Shown here: positions 33,178-42,581 of the stretch, in pieces
How positions within the stretch are numbered: position 1 is the first letter of the stretch
Layout: each line of letters begins with the position of its first letter
Assembly: GCF_001507545.1 (NCBI RefSeq)
Contig: NZ_LQBP01000005.1
Location: 124,001 to 188,000 of the forward strand
Length of the DNA: 64,000 bases
From: Ruegeria profundi
Lineage (GTDB): Bacteria > Pseudomonadota > Alphaproteobacteria > Rhodobacterales > Rhodobacteraceae
Direction of reading: 5' to 3'
Position numbers and translations under genes: made by a program
The notes under the pieces: model-generated
Told to the model about the DNA's origin: nothing
The model's database searches: none
What the model saw: only the letters and a program-made list of their open reading frames with translations

Positions 33178-35976
33178 CTAATGCGCCTCAGCCCAGTTCG
33201 CGCCTTGGCCTGCATCCACGCTCAGCTTTACATCCAGCTTGACTGCAGGGTTCGACGCACCCTCCATCACGTCGCGGGCAACGTCGATTACCTGATCCAC
33301 CGCATCCTCGGCCACTTCGAACAGCAATTCGTCGTGTACCTGCAGCAGCATCTTGGCGGGCAAGCCGTTGATTGCATCCGGCATTCGTACCATGGCCCGC
33401 CGGATCACATCCGCCGCAGTCCCCTGAATCGGCGCGTTGATCGCCGCCCGGCGCGAGAAACCGGCATGCGGCCCTTTGGCATTGATTTCGGGCGTATGGA
33501 TTTTGCGTCCAAACAGGGTCTGGACATAACCATGATCCTTCGCGAAAGCGATGGTGTCGTCCATGTATTTCCGAATACCCGGGAAACGTTCGAAATAGCG
33601 GTCGATAAAGCCCTGCGCTTCGGCCCGTGGAATGCGTAAGTTGCGCGCAAGTCCAAAACCCGAAATGCCGTAGATCACACCAAAGTTGATCGCCTTGGCC
33701 TTGCGGCGAATATCTGGCGTCATCTCGTCCGGTGGGACATCGAACATCTCGGACGCCGTCATCGCGTGAATATCCAACCCATCCGTAAACGCCTGTTTCA
33801 GGGCCGGAATATCGGCGATATGGGCCAGGATTCGCAGCTCGATCTGGCTATAGTCAAGGCTGACCATCACGTTACCCGGTTCGGCAACAAATGCCTCGCG
33901 AATGCGACGCCCTTCTTCGGTGCGCACAGGAATGTTCTGCAGGTTCGGATCAGTTGACGCCAGACGTCCCGTATTGGCCCCAGTGATCGAATAAGACGTA
34001 TGCACCCGGCCCGTATCGGGATTGATATGGGTCTGAAGCGCATCCGTATAGGTCGATTTCAGCTTGGAAAGCTGCCGCCAGTCCAACACCCTGCGCGGCA
34101 GTTCATGCTCGGTCGCGAGGTCCTCAAGAATATCTGCGCCGGTCGAATACTTGCCGGTTTTGCCTTTCTTGCCGCCTTCCAGACCCATCTTGTCGAACAG
34201 AATTTCACCCAGCTGCGCGGGTGAGCCGACGTTGAAAGTCTCACCTGCCAGTTCGTGGATTTCAGCCTCTAACCCGGCCATTTTCTGTGCAAACGCGTTG
34301 GACATGCGCGATAGAACATCGCGGTCGACCTTTATGCCATGCATCTCCATCTCGGTCAGGACCGGCACCAACGGACGTTCCAGCGTTTCGTAAACCGTTG
34401 TTACCTGAGCCTGATGCAGCTGGGGTTTGAACAGCCTCCACAGGCGCAGCGTGATATCCGCATCCTCGGCGGCATAGGCCGTAGCCTCATCAATTGGCAC
34501 CTTGTCGAAGGTGATCGCTGATTTACCCGATCCCAACAGCGGTTTGATCGGGATCGGTGTGTGGCTCAGATACCGCTCCGAGAGTGTATCCATGCCATGC
34601 CCATGCTCGCCGCCGTGCATCGCGTATGACATCAGCATCGTGTCGTCGATGGGGGCAATGTCGATGCCATACCGTTTAAAAATCTTGGCGTCGTATTTCA
34701 TGTTCTGCCCGATTTTCAGGATCGACGGGTCCTGAAGCATCGGTTTCAGCAGTGTTAGAGCCTCATCCACCGGCATCTGCCCTTCGGCCAACGCATCCGA
34801 TCCGAACAGATCATCAGCCGCCCCATCCCGGTGGGTCAGTGGCACATAGCACGCCTCACCGGGCTCGATACACAGTGAAATACCCACCAGATCAGCAATC
34901 ATCTCGTTCAGACCGGTGGTCTCGGTGTCTACCGCGACCCAGCCGCGTTCATAGGCCAGATCAATCCATTTCTGCAGCGCGCCAGCGTCCCGGATACACT
35001 CGTATTTCGTTGCATCAAAGGGCGCGGCCTTAACCTCTTCCACCTCGGCGGCAGGCGCAGGCGCGTCGGCAATCACGGGCGCTTCTGCCCCCAGTTTGTC
35101 CGCGATGCGCTTCGTTAGTGTGCGGAACTCCATCTCTGCCAGAAAGCCCAGTAGGATCTCGGAATCAGGGTCCGTCACCTCAAGATCGTCCAAAGTGAAG
35201 TCCAACGGAGTGTTCTCGTCCAATTGCACAAGTTTCTTGGACAGTTCGATCTGATCGCGCTTTTCGATCAGGGTCTGGCGGCGCTTGGGCTGCTTGATCT
35301 CTTCCGCACGATCCAGAAGCGTTTCCAGATCGCCAAATTCGTTGATCAGCAGCGCTGCGGTTTTTACCCCGATCCCCGGTGCGCCCGGAACGTTGTCGAC
35401 GCTGTCGCCAGCCAAGGCCTGCACATCAACCACACGTTCTGGTCCAACACCAAATTTTTCAACCACGCCATCCCGGTCGATACGCTTGTTCTTCATCGCG
35501 TCCAGCATTTCAACGCCGTCGCCAACCAGTTGCATCAGGTCCTTGTCAGAGCTGACAATGGTGACACGTCCGCCCGCATTGCGCGCCTGAACAGTGAGCG
35601 TCGCGATGATGTCGTCGGCCTCGTAGCCTTCCAATTCCTTGCATGCGATGTTGAAAGCGCGGGTTGCTTCACGGGTCAGCGGAATCTGGGGGCGCAGGTC
35701 TTCGGGCATCGCCTCGCGGTTTGCCTTGTACTGGTCATACAGGTCATTTCGGAAGGTATGAGAGCCCTTGTCAAAGATCACCGCCACATGGGTCGGTGCA
35801 TCCGGCCCGGAATTTCCTTCGACATATTTTTGCAGCATGTTGCAAAAGCCCGAAACCGCGCCGATCGGCAATCCGTCAGATTTTCGCGTCAGCGGAGGCA
35901 ACGCGTGATAGGCCCTAAAAATAAAGGCCGATCCGTCAATCAGATGCAGATGACACCCTTTTCCGAAATTGCTCAT
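33178..35976 (-). CDS. polA: DNA polymerase I
   Basis: Gap-filling polymerase with nuclease functions; 932 residues. Domains in order: 5'-3' exonuclease (about 1-300, HLIDGSAFIFRAYHALPP, GYEADDIIATL, LAGDSVDNVPGAPGIG), 3'-5' proofreading exonuclease (about 330-520, intact AVDTETTGLN and YAAEDADITLRLW), and polymerase with motif A VSLDYSQIELRILAHI, motif B RRKAKAINFGVIYGISG and motif C LLQVHDELLFEV. Unlike Taq-type enzymes the proofreading DxE motif is present. Length is normal. The 116 bases upstream separate it from a YrbL-like gene on the same strand. Confidence 0.98.
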   Translation of the reverse strand: MSNFGKGCHLHLIDGSAFIFRAYHALPPLTRKSDGLPIGAVSGFCNMLQKYVEGNSGPDAPTHVAVIFDKGSHTFRNDLYDQYKANREAMPEDLRPQIPLTREATRAFNIACKELEGYEADDIIATLTVQARNAGGRVTIVSSDKDLMQLVGDGVEMLDAMKNKRIDRDGVVEKFGVGPERVVDVQALAGDSVDNVPGAPGIGVKTAALLINEFGDLETLLDRAEEIKQPKRRQTLIEKRDQIELSKKLVQLDENTPLDFTLDDLEVTDPDSEILLGFLAEMEFRTLTKRIADKLGAEAPVIADAPAPAAEVEEVKAAPFDATKYECIRDAGALQKWIDLAYERGWVAVDTETTGLNEMIADLVGISLCIEPGEACYVPLTHRDGAADDLFGSDALAEGQMPVDEALTLLKPMLQDPSILKIGQNMKYDAKIFKRYGIDIAPIDDTMLMSYAMHGGEHGHGMDTLSERYLSHTPIPIKPLLGSGKSAITFDKVPIDEATAYAAEDADITLRLWRLFKPQLHQAQVTTVYETLERPLVPVLTEMEMHGIKVDRDVLSRMSNAFAQKMAGLEAEIHELAGETFNVGSPAQLGEILFDKMGLEGGKKGKTGKYSTGADILEDLATEHELPRRVLDWRQLSKLKSTYTDALQTHINPDTGRVHTSYSITGANTGRLASTDPNLQNIPVRTEEGRRIREAFVAEPGNVMVSLDYSQIELRILAHIADIPALKQAFTDGLDIHAMTASEMFDVPPDEMTPDIRRKAKAINFGVIYGISGFGLARNLRIPRAEAQGFIDRYFERFPGIRKYMDDTIAFAKDHGYVQTLFGRKIHTPEINAKGPHAGFSRRAAINAPIQGTAADVIRRAMVRMPDAINGLPAKMLLQVHDELLFEVAEDAVDQVIDVARDVMEGASNPAVKLDVKLSVDAGQGANWAEAH

Positions 35977-36092
35977 GCGACGTCTCCGATTTGGTTGGAG
36001 ACGGTTCTGCCACAGGGGCGCGCGGGTGACCAGTCAAGAAGGCGATCCATCCACCGGCAAGCGCACTCGCAGGCCGCCGGGGCCAGCCATAA

Positions 36093-36755
36093 TTACACAG
36101 TGCGAAATGCCCGATGCGCCTTGTCCCAGATCAGCCCTGTCCGATCAGCGATGTATTGCATCTGCCTGCTGAGCGAACGGTCATTCAACCTGCGGCTCAG
36201 GGTGCGCAAGGGGATCACGTTGCGCTCTCCGAATCCGTCAATCAGAACAAACATTTTGGTTTGATTGCGCAGCCCATAGACTATGTTTTCGGGGTGAATA
36301 TCGCGCCCCACGATCTGAAGCTGGAACAGGCTTTTCACAAAGCTGTTCAATTGGTTCAGGACCTCGTCGCTCAGCGTTCCCTGTTCACACACCCACGACA
36401 ATTGTCGAGCAAGCTGCCCGTCTTCGGATTGTATGCGCTCTACAACAAGACCCGGGCCGACATCGGTCTGCACGACACCGAAAGAGCGTGCCAACGGCAA
36501 TTGCGCAATATCGGTACCGCTTTTCAAAGCTGCCTTCAGCTCGCACTCCATTTCCTTCAGGGCGTTGCGATAGATCGCATCGGGAAACACTCGTCGGATC
36601 AGCCGCTTTGTGTAGGACCGAATGGGACGTTTGCGCGGCCGTGTGACCTTGATCAGTAGCTCTGGGAAATCCGGACAGGCATACACGTCCCTTTGACCAC
36701 CGGTCGTCAGAGGCTCCTGACTCGACAGCTGCAAAAGATCCAGTGCAAACAGCAT
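36093..36755 (-). CDS. YrbL family (PhoP-regulatory-network, kinase-fold) protein
   Basis: The 220-residue protein has a protein-kinase-like fold: PDFPELLIKVTRP holds the ATP-contacting Lys, ALKEMECELKAAL the alpha-C Glu, and QIVGRDIHPENIVY with FVLIDGFGE the catalytic HRD/DFG-like segments (GRDIHPENI; DGFG). This matches YrbL (PF10707); the protein has no defined biochemical role. The ATG at 36755, after GGAGG, is preferred over the GTG one codon earlier. In enterobacteria it is PhoP/BasR-controlled; no such sites are evident here. Confidence 0.8.
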   Translation of the reverse strand: MLFALDLLQLSSQEPLTTGGQRDVYACPDFPELLIKVTRPRKRPIRSYTKRLIRRVFPDAIYRNALKEMECELKAALKSGTDIAQLPLARSFGVVQTDVGPGLVVERIQSEDGQLARQLSWVCEQGTLSDEVLNQLNSFVKSLFQLQIVGRDIHPENIVYGLRNQTKMFVLIDGFGERNVIPLRTLSRRLNDRSLSRQMQYIADRTGLIWDKAHRAFRTV

Positions 36756-36837
36756 CACGCCTCCGTAGTGTTTCGAAGCCGCGATGCTTCGTCTGGCCGA
36801 AAAAGGGAAAAGTCGGGCAAGTGGGCTGCCAGCCCTC

Positions 36838-37017
36838 TCAGCTCTGCCCCGCTGCGCCTTTCAGCACGTATTTGCAGTCGCAATAGGGGCATTCGACCCA
36901 ACCGATGTCCTCGGGGATTTGAAGCCACACGCGCGGATGACCCAGCGCACCCTCGCCACCGTCGCACGCGACACGGGTGGTTTCGACGATCTTGGTTTCC
37001 GGCGCTTCGATGGTCAC
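36838..37017 (-). CDS. Small zinc-finger protein (CHCC type, NDUFS6-like)
   Basis: A short protein with one zinc-finger: [22 protein letters not shown] followed by [14 protein letters not shown] (Cys, His, Cys, Cys ligands). This is the conserved zf-CHCC family of alphaproteobacteria, related to the NDUFS6/Lsd small subunit of mitochondrial complex I. The GTG at 37017 is preceded by AAGGA at 9-base spacing and gives the usual 59-residue length; a longer start at 37056 adds a proline-rich piece but lacks a ribosome site. It diverges from the ABC ATPase gene. Confidence 0.8.
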   Translation of the reverse strand: MTIEAPETKIVETTRVACDGGEGALGHPRVWLQIPEDIGWVECPYCDCKYVLKGAAGQS

Positions 37018-37071
37018 GGCTGGCGATCCTTCTTCAGTTGTCGGCCTCGCGGGCATGTATTAGGTGCGTTT

Positions 37072-38097
37072 ATGAGCGATGAGCAAACCGGGGGCAAGAG
37101 CCACATGAGCGATGCGGCAATCACAATTGAAGGGCTGCGCAAGACCTATAAAGGCGGCAAGGGCCAGCCTGAGAAGCATGCACTCAAGGGTATCGACCTG
37201 ACAGTCCCGCGCGGTTCGGTTTTTGGTTTGCTCGGGCCAAACGGCGCTGGAAAGTCGACGCTGATCAACATTTTGGCCGGTTTGGTGGTTAAAACTGCGG
37301 GCCGCGTCGTGATCTGCGGGTTTGATCAGGATAAACATCCGCGCCAATCCCGCGCTGCAATCGGTGTCATGCCGCAAGAGCTGAACCTTGATCCTTTCTT
37401 CACGCCTCGTGGCGCGTTGGAAGTTCAGGCGGGGCTTTACGGCGTTCCCAAGGCACAGCGCCGCAGCGCCGAGATTCTGGATCTTGTCGGCCTGAGCGAT
37501 AAAGCAGAGGCCTATGCACGAACCCTGTCGGGCGGCATGCGGCGGCGGCTGCTGCTGGCCAAGGCGCTGGTGCATCATCCCAAGATTCTGGTTCTGGATG
37601 AGCCCACGGCCGGTGTCGATATCGAGCTGCGCCAGATGCTTTGGGCCAATGTGCGCAAGCTAAACGAACAGGGTATGACCATTATTCTGACCACACATTA
37701 CCTGGAAGAAGCGCAGGAGATGTGTGACGAGATCGCCATCATCAATCACGGAGAAATGATCGCGCAGGACAGCACCGCCAACCTGCTTGGGCGGATGGAC
37801 AGCCGCACCATGGTGATCGCGCCGGACGACCCTGTCACCGACCTGCCCTCTGCGGATGGTGTCGAAGCGGCGCTGCGCGAGGATGGAAACCTGGTGCTGC
37901 GGTATCAGAGCATCCAGACCAGCGCCGAGCAGGTCCTGGAAGCCGTTCGTCAGGCAGGTATCCGTATCCGCGACGTCCGAACCGAAGAAGCCGATCTTGA
38001 GGATGTCTTCCTCGCGCTTACCTCATCCCGCGAGGATGAAGCCCCGGTGGACGATCACGACCAGCCCCGCAGGGGGATGCACCGGGTCAGGCTGTAG
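37072..38097 (+). CDS. ABC-2 type transporter ATP-binding protein
   Basis: The 341-residue cytoplasmic ATPase of a CcmA/YadG-type exporter has Walker A GPNGAGKST, signature LSGGMRRRLLLAKAL, Walker B ILVLDEPTAGVD and the H-loop TTHYLEEAQ. The C-terminal extension after about residue 225 is usual for YadG-like ATPases. The start at 37072 follows AGGTG; MSDAA at 37105 is an alternative. A membrane-partner gene (ABC-2 permease) should accompany it, but the next gene is a convergent SDR, so the permease must be encoded elsewhere. Confidence 0.92.
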   Translation: MSDEQTGGKSHMSDAAITIEGLRKTYKGGKGQPEKHALKGIDLTVPRGSVFGLLGPNGAGKSTLINILAGLVVKTAGRVVICGFDQDKHPRQSRAAIGVMPQELNLDPFFTPRGALEVQAGLYGVPKAQRRSAEILDLVGLSDKAEAYARTLSGGMRRRLLLAKALVHHPKILVLDEPTAGVDIELRQMLWANVRKLNEQGMTIILTTHYLEEAQEMCDEIAIINHGEMIAQDSTANLLGRMDSRTMVIAPDDPVTDLPSADGVEAALREDGNLVLRYQSIQTSAEQVLEAVRQAGIRIRDVRTEEADLEDVFLALTSSREDEAPVDDHDQPRRGMHRVRL

Positions 38098-38132
38098 GCC
38101 CGGTTGATCCGCACAGGGCCAAAACATTCCAC

Positions 38133-38951
38133 TTATTTAGGGTCTTCTTTTGCCTGCGCGCGCAGCATTTGCCCCATCATTTGTCCGAATTTACCCGATC
38201 CGCGCTGATACAGCGCCCCGTCGACGGACAGAACTGTTCCACTGATATAACTGGCCCAGTCCGAGCACAGGAACAGACAGGCATTGGCCACGTCCTGCGT
38301 GGTGCCCCACCGCCCCAGCGGCACGTCCTGTTTGATCTCTTCATGCGCGTTTTCCGTAGGAGCCAATCGGCGCGCCCCCTCGGTGCCCTCGATGAAACCT
38401 GGCACCACCGAGTTTACGCGAATCCCCTCAACCCCCCATTCCATCGACAGCGTTCGGGTAATCTGATCGACGCCCGCCTTGGCCGCGCAGACATGGGCCT
38501 GCCCTTCATAGGGTAGGAACGCTTGCGGGGCGGAAATGTTGATGATGCTGGCACCGGGTCGTTTCAGGTATGGATAGGCGCCTTTCATCACATGGACGGT
38601 GCCCATCAGGTCGATATCCACCACCGTCTTGAACGCGTTTACCGACATCTCAGAGGTCAGCGCCGGGAAATTCCCCGCCGCGCCCGAGACGAGAACGTCG
38701 AAATCGCCCAAGGCCTCGTGGAATTGTCTGAGGCCCTCGGCCACCGCCTCGGGGTCGCGCACGTCAAAGGCTGCGCCGACCACCTCTGCGGCACCGGCCT
38801 CTTTCAACGCGGTGAGCGTATCATCCACCTTCTCCTGCGACCGGCTGGCAACGGCCAGTTTGGCCCCCGAGGCCGCAAAAGCCTCGGCAATACCCCGATT
38901 GATGCCGCTGGTCCCGCCAATGACGATTACAGTTTGCCCTGCAAAATCCAT
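38133..38951 (-). CDS. SDR of the peroxisomal 2,4-dienoyl-CoA reductase (DECR2) type
   Basis: The 272-residue reductase begins GQTVIVIGGTSGINRGIAEAF (nucleotide-binding TGxxxGIG variant). The block LVSGAAGNFPALTSEMSVNAFKTV (given in part: VSGAAGNFPA) and NISAPQAFLPYEGQAH are characteristic of DECR-type enzymes. The classical YxxxK motif is replaced by VCAAK: the Lys is kept but Tyr is not, as in dienoyl-CoA reductases. It would reduce double bonds of unsaturated acyl-CoAs. Downstream of ALDH16 and deoC on the same strand, 24 bases after the ALDH stop. Confidence 0.83.
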   Translation of the reverse strand: MDFAGQTVIVIGGTSGINRGIAEAFAASGAKLAVASRSQEKVDDTLTALKEAGAAEVVGAAFDVRDPEAVAEGLRQFHEALGDFDVLVSGAAGNFPALTSEMSVNAFKTVVDIDLMGTVHVMKGAYPYLKRPGASIINISAPQAFLPYEGQAHVCAAKAGVDQITRTLSMEWGVEGIRVNSVVPGFIEGTEGARRLAPTENAHEEIKQDVPLGRWGTTQDVANACLFLCSDWASYISGTVLSVDGALYQRGSGKFGQMMGQMLRAQAKEDPK

Positions 38952-38975
38952 GTAGACCTCCCTTAGCGGGGTGCC

Positions 38976-41309
38976 TTACTCACCGTAGGGCACCCAGATG
39001 TTCTTCACTTCGGTTGCAGCCTGAAGGAAGCGGCGCGATTGGTCCACGCTCCAGTCAAATGCCGTCGCGTTATTGACCCAGGTCCGCTTAAGGTTCCCGG
39101 CTGACACGGTTTCGATTTCTTGCGACAGATCGGTGGAGGAGAACGACCAGACCGCATCCAAGTTCAGATGCGAGGCCAGCGGTTTCGCCAAATCCGCATG
39201 GCTGCCTGTCAATATGTTGACCACACCCGCAGGCACGTCCGAAGTCTCAAGCACCTGGTAGAAGTCTGTCGCGGCAAGCGGATAGGGCTCTGACGCCACC
39301 AGAACCGTCCGGTTTCCCATCGCGATCGCAGGCGCCATCACGGACACCAAACCCAGCAGAGGGGCTTCATCCGCACAGAGCGCGCCGATCACCCCGACGG
39401 GCTCTTTCATCGCGATCGCAACGCCCCGGATCGGAACGCCATGGACCTGGCCGTCATACTTGTCGGCCCAGGCAGCGGCGGTGAACAGACGCTGGATCGA
39501 GGTCTCGACCTCTTTCCTGCCGTCTTTCTTGCCGGTCATGGCGTCGATGCGCGCGGCGAATTCATCGGCACGGGCCGAGAGGTTCTCGCCAATGTAATAC
39601 AGGATCTGCGCGCGCAGATGGCCGGTGGTCTTGGACCAGCCTTTCGCGCCTGCCGCAGCCTCAACCGCGTTGCGCACATCCTTGCGGTTGGCAATCCCCA
39701 CATGGCCCAGCAGGCCGGATTTGCCCCACACGGGTTTGGAATAGCCGCTGTCGGGCCGCGCCTGCTTGCCACCGACATACATTTTGGCGGTGCGGTCAAT
39801 CGGGTCGACTGGAGCGCCCTCGCCCATAGTGGCTTCAACCTTCGCAAGCGGCTTCGCCTTGCCCTTGGGTCTGGTATAGGCCGCCAAGCCTTCCCAACCG
39901 CCTTCACGGCCAAAGCCGCTTTCACGCACGCCACCAAAGCCAGCGGCGGCGTCGAACAGGTTGGTCGCGTTGACCCAGACCACGCCCGCAACGAGCTTAG
40001 GCGCGATATCCAGCGCGAGGTTCACATTCTCTGTCCAGACAGTTGCCGCCAGGCCGTAGCGGGTATTGTTGGCCAGCTCAACCGCCTCGGCCGGGGTGCG
40101 GAAGGTGGATGACACCAGCACCGGGCCGAAAATCTCTTCCTGCATCAGCGGATCGGAGGTTTCGAGGCCCGAGATCAGGGTCGGCGGATAATAACAGCCA
40201 TTTTCGGGCAACTCACAGGCGGCTTGATGCACGTGACCAACCGTATTGCTTTCAACCATGCCCTTGATGGTTTGCAACTGGATGGGATCCACAACCGCGC
40301 CCACGTCGATGCACTTGTCCAGCGGATCGCCAATACGCAGCGTGTCCATCCGTGCGCGCAGCTTCTCGTGGAAACGGTCGGCTATCCCCTCCTGCACCAG
40401 CAGGCGAGACCCTGCACAGCACACCTGCCCCTGGTTGAACCAGATTGCATCGACCAGACCTTCCATGGCGCTGTCGATATCGGCGTCGTCAAAGACGATA
40501 TAAGGTGACTTGCCACCCAGCTCGAGCGTCAGGGCCTTGCCCGACCCGGCGGTGGCCTCGCGGATGCGGCGGCCAACCGAGGTCGAGCCGGTGAAGGCGA
40601 TCTTGTCCACGTCCGCGTTTACGATCATCTCACCCACCGCACCGTCGCCGGTGACGATGTTGACCACGCCCTTCGGCAGCCCGGCCTGCGTGCAGATATC
40701 GGCAAACAACAACGCTGTCAGAGAGGTATACTCGGCCGGTTTCAGAACCACCGTGTTACCCATCGCCAGAGCAGGCGCGATCTTCCACGCCAGCATCAGC
40801 AGTGGGAAGTTCCAAGGAATGATCTGCCCGCATACGCCAAGCGCTTGCGCGTCTGGCAGCTCGCTCTCCATCAGTTGCGCCATACCTGCGTGATAGTAGA
40901 AATGCCGCTGCGCCAGCGGGATGTCGATGTCGCGCGATTCACGGATAGGCTTGCCATTGTCCAGGCTTTCCAGCACTGCAAACAAGCGCGAATGCTTCTG
41001 CAACAGCCGTGCAATGGCGTAGAGATAGCGCGCGCGTCCCGCGCCGCCCAGCTTTTCCCATTTCGGTTGCGCCTTGCGAGCGGCAGCGACGGCGGCGTCA
41101 ACATCGGCTTGCTTGGCCTGCGTCAGCTTGGCCAGAACCTCTCCGGTCGCCGGGTTGCGGCTTTCGAACCCTTTGCCGGGTTTGGTGAAAGCGCCATCGA
41201 TATAATGGCCAAACTTGTCGCCCTGATCGACCAGCCATGCCAGCGCCTCGGCCGCGCTTTCGGGGGCGGGGCCGTAGTCCATGGTTTCGAAAATCTCTTT
41301 GACTGTCAT
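38976..41309 (-). CDS. Two-domain ALDH16-type aldehyde dehydrogenase
   Basis: The 777-residue protein carries two aldehyde dehydrogenase-like domains. The first (about 1-500) is complete: NAD site GSTSVGRRI, catalytic Glu263 in TLELGGKSPY, and nucleophile Cys297 in FNQGQVCCAGSR. The second (about 510-777, GKSGLLGHVGIANRKDVRNA, PVGVIGALCADEAPLLGLVS, VNILTGSHADL) is shortened and has no counterpart of the catalytic Cys. This matches bacterial ALDH16, characterised in a Loktanella species of the same family. The start at MTVKE is preferred to a start in the preceding arginine-rich stretch. It probably oxidises aldehydes from deoC-type catabolism. Confidence 0.92.
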   Translation of the reverse strand: MTVKEIFETMDYGPAPESAAEALAWLVDQGDKFGHYIDGAFTKPGKGFESRNPATGEVLAKLTQAKQADVDAAVAAARKAQPKWEKLGGAGRARYLYAIARLLQKHSRLFAVLESLDNGKPIRESRDIDIPLAQRHFYYHAGMAQLMESELPDAQALGVCGQIIPWNFPLLMLAWKIAPALAMGNTVVLKPAEYTSLTALLFADICTQAGLPKGVVNIVTGDGAVGEMIVNADVDKIAFTGSTSVGRRIREATAGSGKALTLELGGKSPYIVFDDADIDSAMEGLVDAIWFNQGQVCCAGSRLLVQEGIADRFHEKLRARMDTLRIGDPLDKCIDVGAVVDPIQLQTIKGMVESNTVGHVHQAACELPENGCYYPPTLISGLETSDPLMQEEIFGPVLVSSTFRTPAEAVELANNTRYGLAATVWTENVNLALDIAPKLVAGVVWVNATNLFDAAAGFGGVRESGFGREGGWEGLAAYTRPKGKAKPLAKVEATMGEGAPVDPIDRTAKMYVGGKQARPDSGYSKPVWGKSGLLGHVGIANRKDVRNAVEAAAGAKGWSKTTGHLRAQILYYIGENLSARADEFAARIDAMTGKKDGRKEVETSIQRLFTAAAWADKYDGQVHGVPIRGVAIAMKEPVGVIGALCADEAPLLGLVSVMAPAIAMGNRTVLVASEPYPLAATDFYQVLETSDVPAGVVNILTGSHADLAKPLASHLNLDAVWSFSSTDLSQEIETVSAGNLKRTWVNNATAFDWSVDQSRRFLQAATEVKNIWVPYGE

Positions 41310-41384
41310 TGTTCTTGTCCTTTTCCCGGGGCTTCGCCCGTTCGGCACTGAAATCGCTCCACTGGAGCGACTTCCGGGCGTGCC

Positions 41385-42383
41385 TCAGCCCATAGAATGA
41401 CGGTAACCGGCGGAATATGCGCCCGTCACATAGTGTTCCAACTGCCGTTCAATATCACCCAGCAGAGACGACGCGCCAAAGCGGAACAGATCGGGTTCCA
41501 GCCAGCGATCCCCAAGCTCATCTTTGATCAGAGCCAGATAAACCAGTGCATCCTTAGCCTTTGAGATACCGCCCGCAGGCTTGTACCCAACGCGATAGCC
41601 GGTGCGGTCATAATAGTCGCGGATGGCGCGGATCATCACCAGTGAAACGGGCAGGGTGGCGTTGACGCTTTCTTTCCCGGTCGAGGTTTTGATGAAATCC
41701 GCCCCGGCCATCATGCAAACCAGCGAGGCGCGCGCGACGTTTCGCAGGCTACCCAGTTCACCAGTCGCCAGGATGGCTTTGACATGCGCATCGCCGCAGG
41801 CCGCACGGAAGGCTTTCATCTCGTCATACAAAGCCTGCCAGTTGCCCGACAGCACGTGGCGACGCGAGATCACGATATCGATCTCCTCAGCCCCGGCCTG
41901 AACGCTTTCCTCGATCTCGGCCACGCGCAGGTGAAACGGCGACAGGCCAGCCGGAAACCCCGTGGACACCGCAGCCACCGGGATGCCGGTGCCTTCCAGT
42001 GCCTCAACGGCGGTTTCGACCATGTCGTGATAAACGCAGACCGCCCCGGTGGTGATCGGCGTCATGTCCATTGCACGCAACAGCGTAGGCGACACCGGTT
42101 GACGTGCCTTGGCACAAAGGCGGCGCACCCGGCCAACCGTGTCGTCGCCCGACAAGGTGGTCAGGTCGATCATCGTGATCGCCTTCAGCAACCAAGCCGC
42201 CTGATAATCTTTCTTTACAGATCGTCGACCGGGCAGGGTTGCTGCGCGACGCTCTATGGCCGACGTATTGGCCTGAACGGCACGCACCCAGTCCAGATCA
42301 AGATCCATTCCGGGGTTTCTGGGCTCGGTCACTTGCGGCAGATGCGCGGTGCGCACGGGGCTGTCTGAGCTCTGCGTTTCCAT
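41385..42383 (-). CDS. deoC: Deoxyribose-phosphate aldolase
   Basis: Splits 2-deoxyribose 5-phosphate into acetaldehyde and glyceraldehyde 3-phosphate. The 332 residues are the longer DeoC form: IDLTTLSGDDT near the start of the barrel, EEIDIVISRRHVLSG, VKAILATGELG with the Lys of the active-site network, DFIKTSTGKESVNAT holding the Schiff-base lysine, and VGYKPAGGISKAKDAL. ATG at 42383 follows AAAGGA at 7-base spacing, which is why it was preferred to the GTG two codons earlier. Upstream of ALDH16, so acetaldehyde could be oxidised by the next enzyme. Divergent from sitA. Confidence 0.95.
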   Translation of the reverse strand: METQSSDSPVRTAHLPQVTEPRNPGMDLDLDWVRAVQANTSAIERRAATLPGRRSVKKDYQAAWLLKAITMIDLTTLSGDDTVGRVRRLCAKARQPVSPTLLRAMDMTPITTGAVCVYHDMVETAVEALEGTGIPVAAVSTGFPAGLSPFHLRVAEIEESVQAGAEEIDIVISRRHVLSGNWQALYDEMKAFRAACGDAHVKAILATGELGSLRNVARASLVCMMAGADFIKTSTGKESVNATLPVSLVMIRAIRDYYDRTGYRVGYKPAGGISKAKDALVYLALIKDELGDRWLEPDLFRFGASSLLGDIERQLEHYVTGAYSAGYRHSMG

Positions 42384-42497
42384 TGTCACATCCTTTGGAG
42401 GTTTGCGTCAAACTTGCACGAGAGGTGCCCAAATGGAAGGCGTAGCAGCGCACAGCCTGAACATTTTTTGACCAAATGGACAAAATACATACTTTTT

Positions 42498-42514
42498 TTG
42501 CGAATAATTCGCAA
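42498..42514. promoter_or_regulatory. Operator 1 upstream of sitA (Mur/Fur-type palindrome)
   Basis: TTGCGAATAATTCGCAA is a perfect palindrome with 8-base arms around one base. It lies just upstream of the predicted -35 box of sitA. Its form fits Fur-family operators, and rhodobacterial sit operons are known targets of the manganese regulator Mur. Confidence 0.75.
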
Positions 42515-42519
42515 TAGCG

Positions 42520-42548
42520 TTGACTTAGTTGCGAGTGGTTCGCATATT
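42520..42548 (+). promoter_or_regulatory. Predicted sitABCD promoter
   Basis: TTGACT (42520-42525) is followed at 17 bases by CATATT (42543-42548), a good sigma-70-like pair. Transcription would start near 42555 and give a leader of about 27 bases. The promoter sits between and beneath the two palindromic operators. Confidence 0.65.
42529..42545. promoter_or_regulatory. Operator 2 overlapping the sitA promoter spacer and -10 box
   Basis: TTGCGAGTGGTTCGCAT repeats the arms of operator 1 (TGCGA / TCGCA) with four or so changes in the centre. It begins exactly 31 bases after operator 1, i.e. three helical turns, so two repressor dimers would bind the same face and cover -35 to -10. Confidence 0.68.
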
Positions 42549-42581
42549 CATTTGCAAGAGGACAGCAAACCGGGGATTGGT

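Noticed and set aside
36784..37071. N-terminal extension of the ABC-2 ATPase
   Set aside because: The extension would overlap the divergent zinc-finger gene and lacks family similarity; the ATPase domain begins shortly after 37105.
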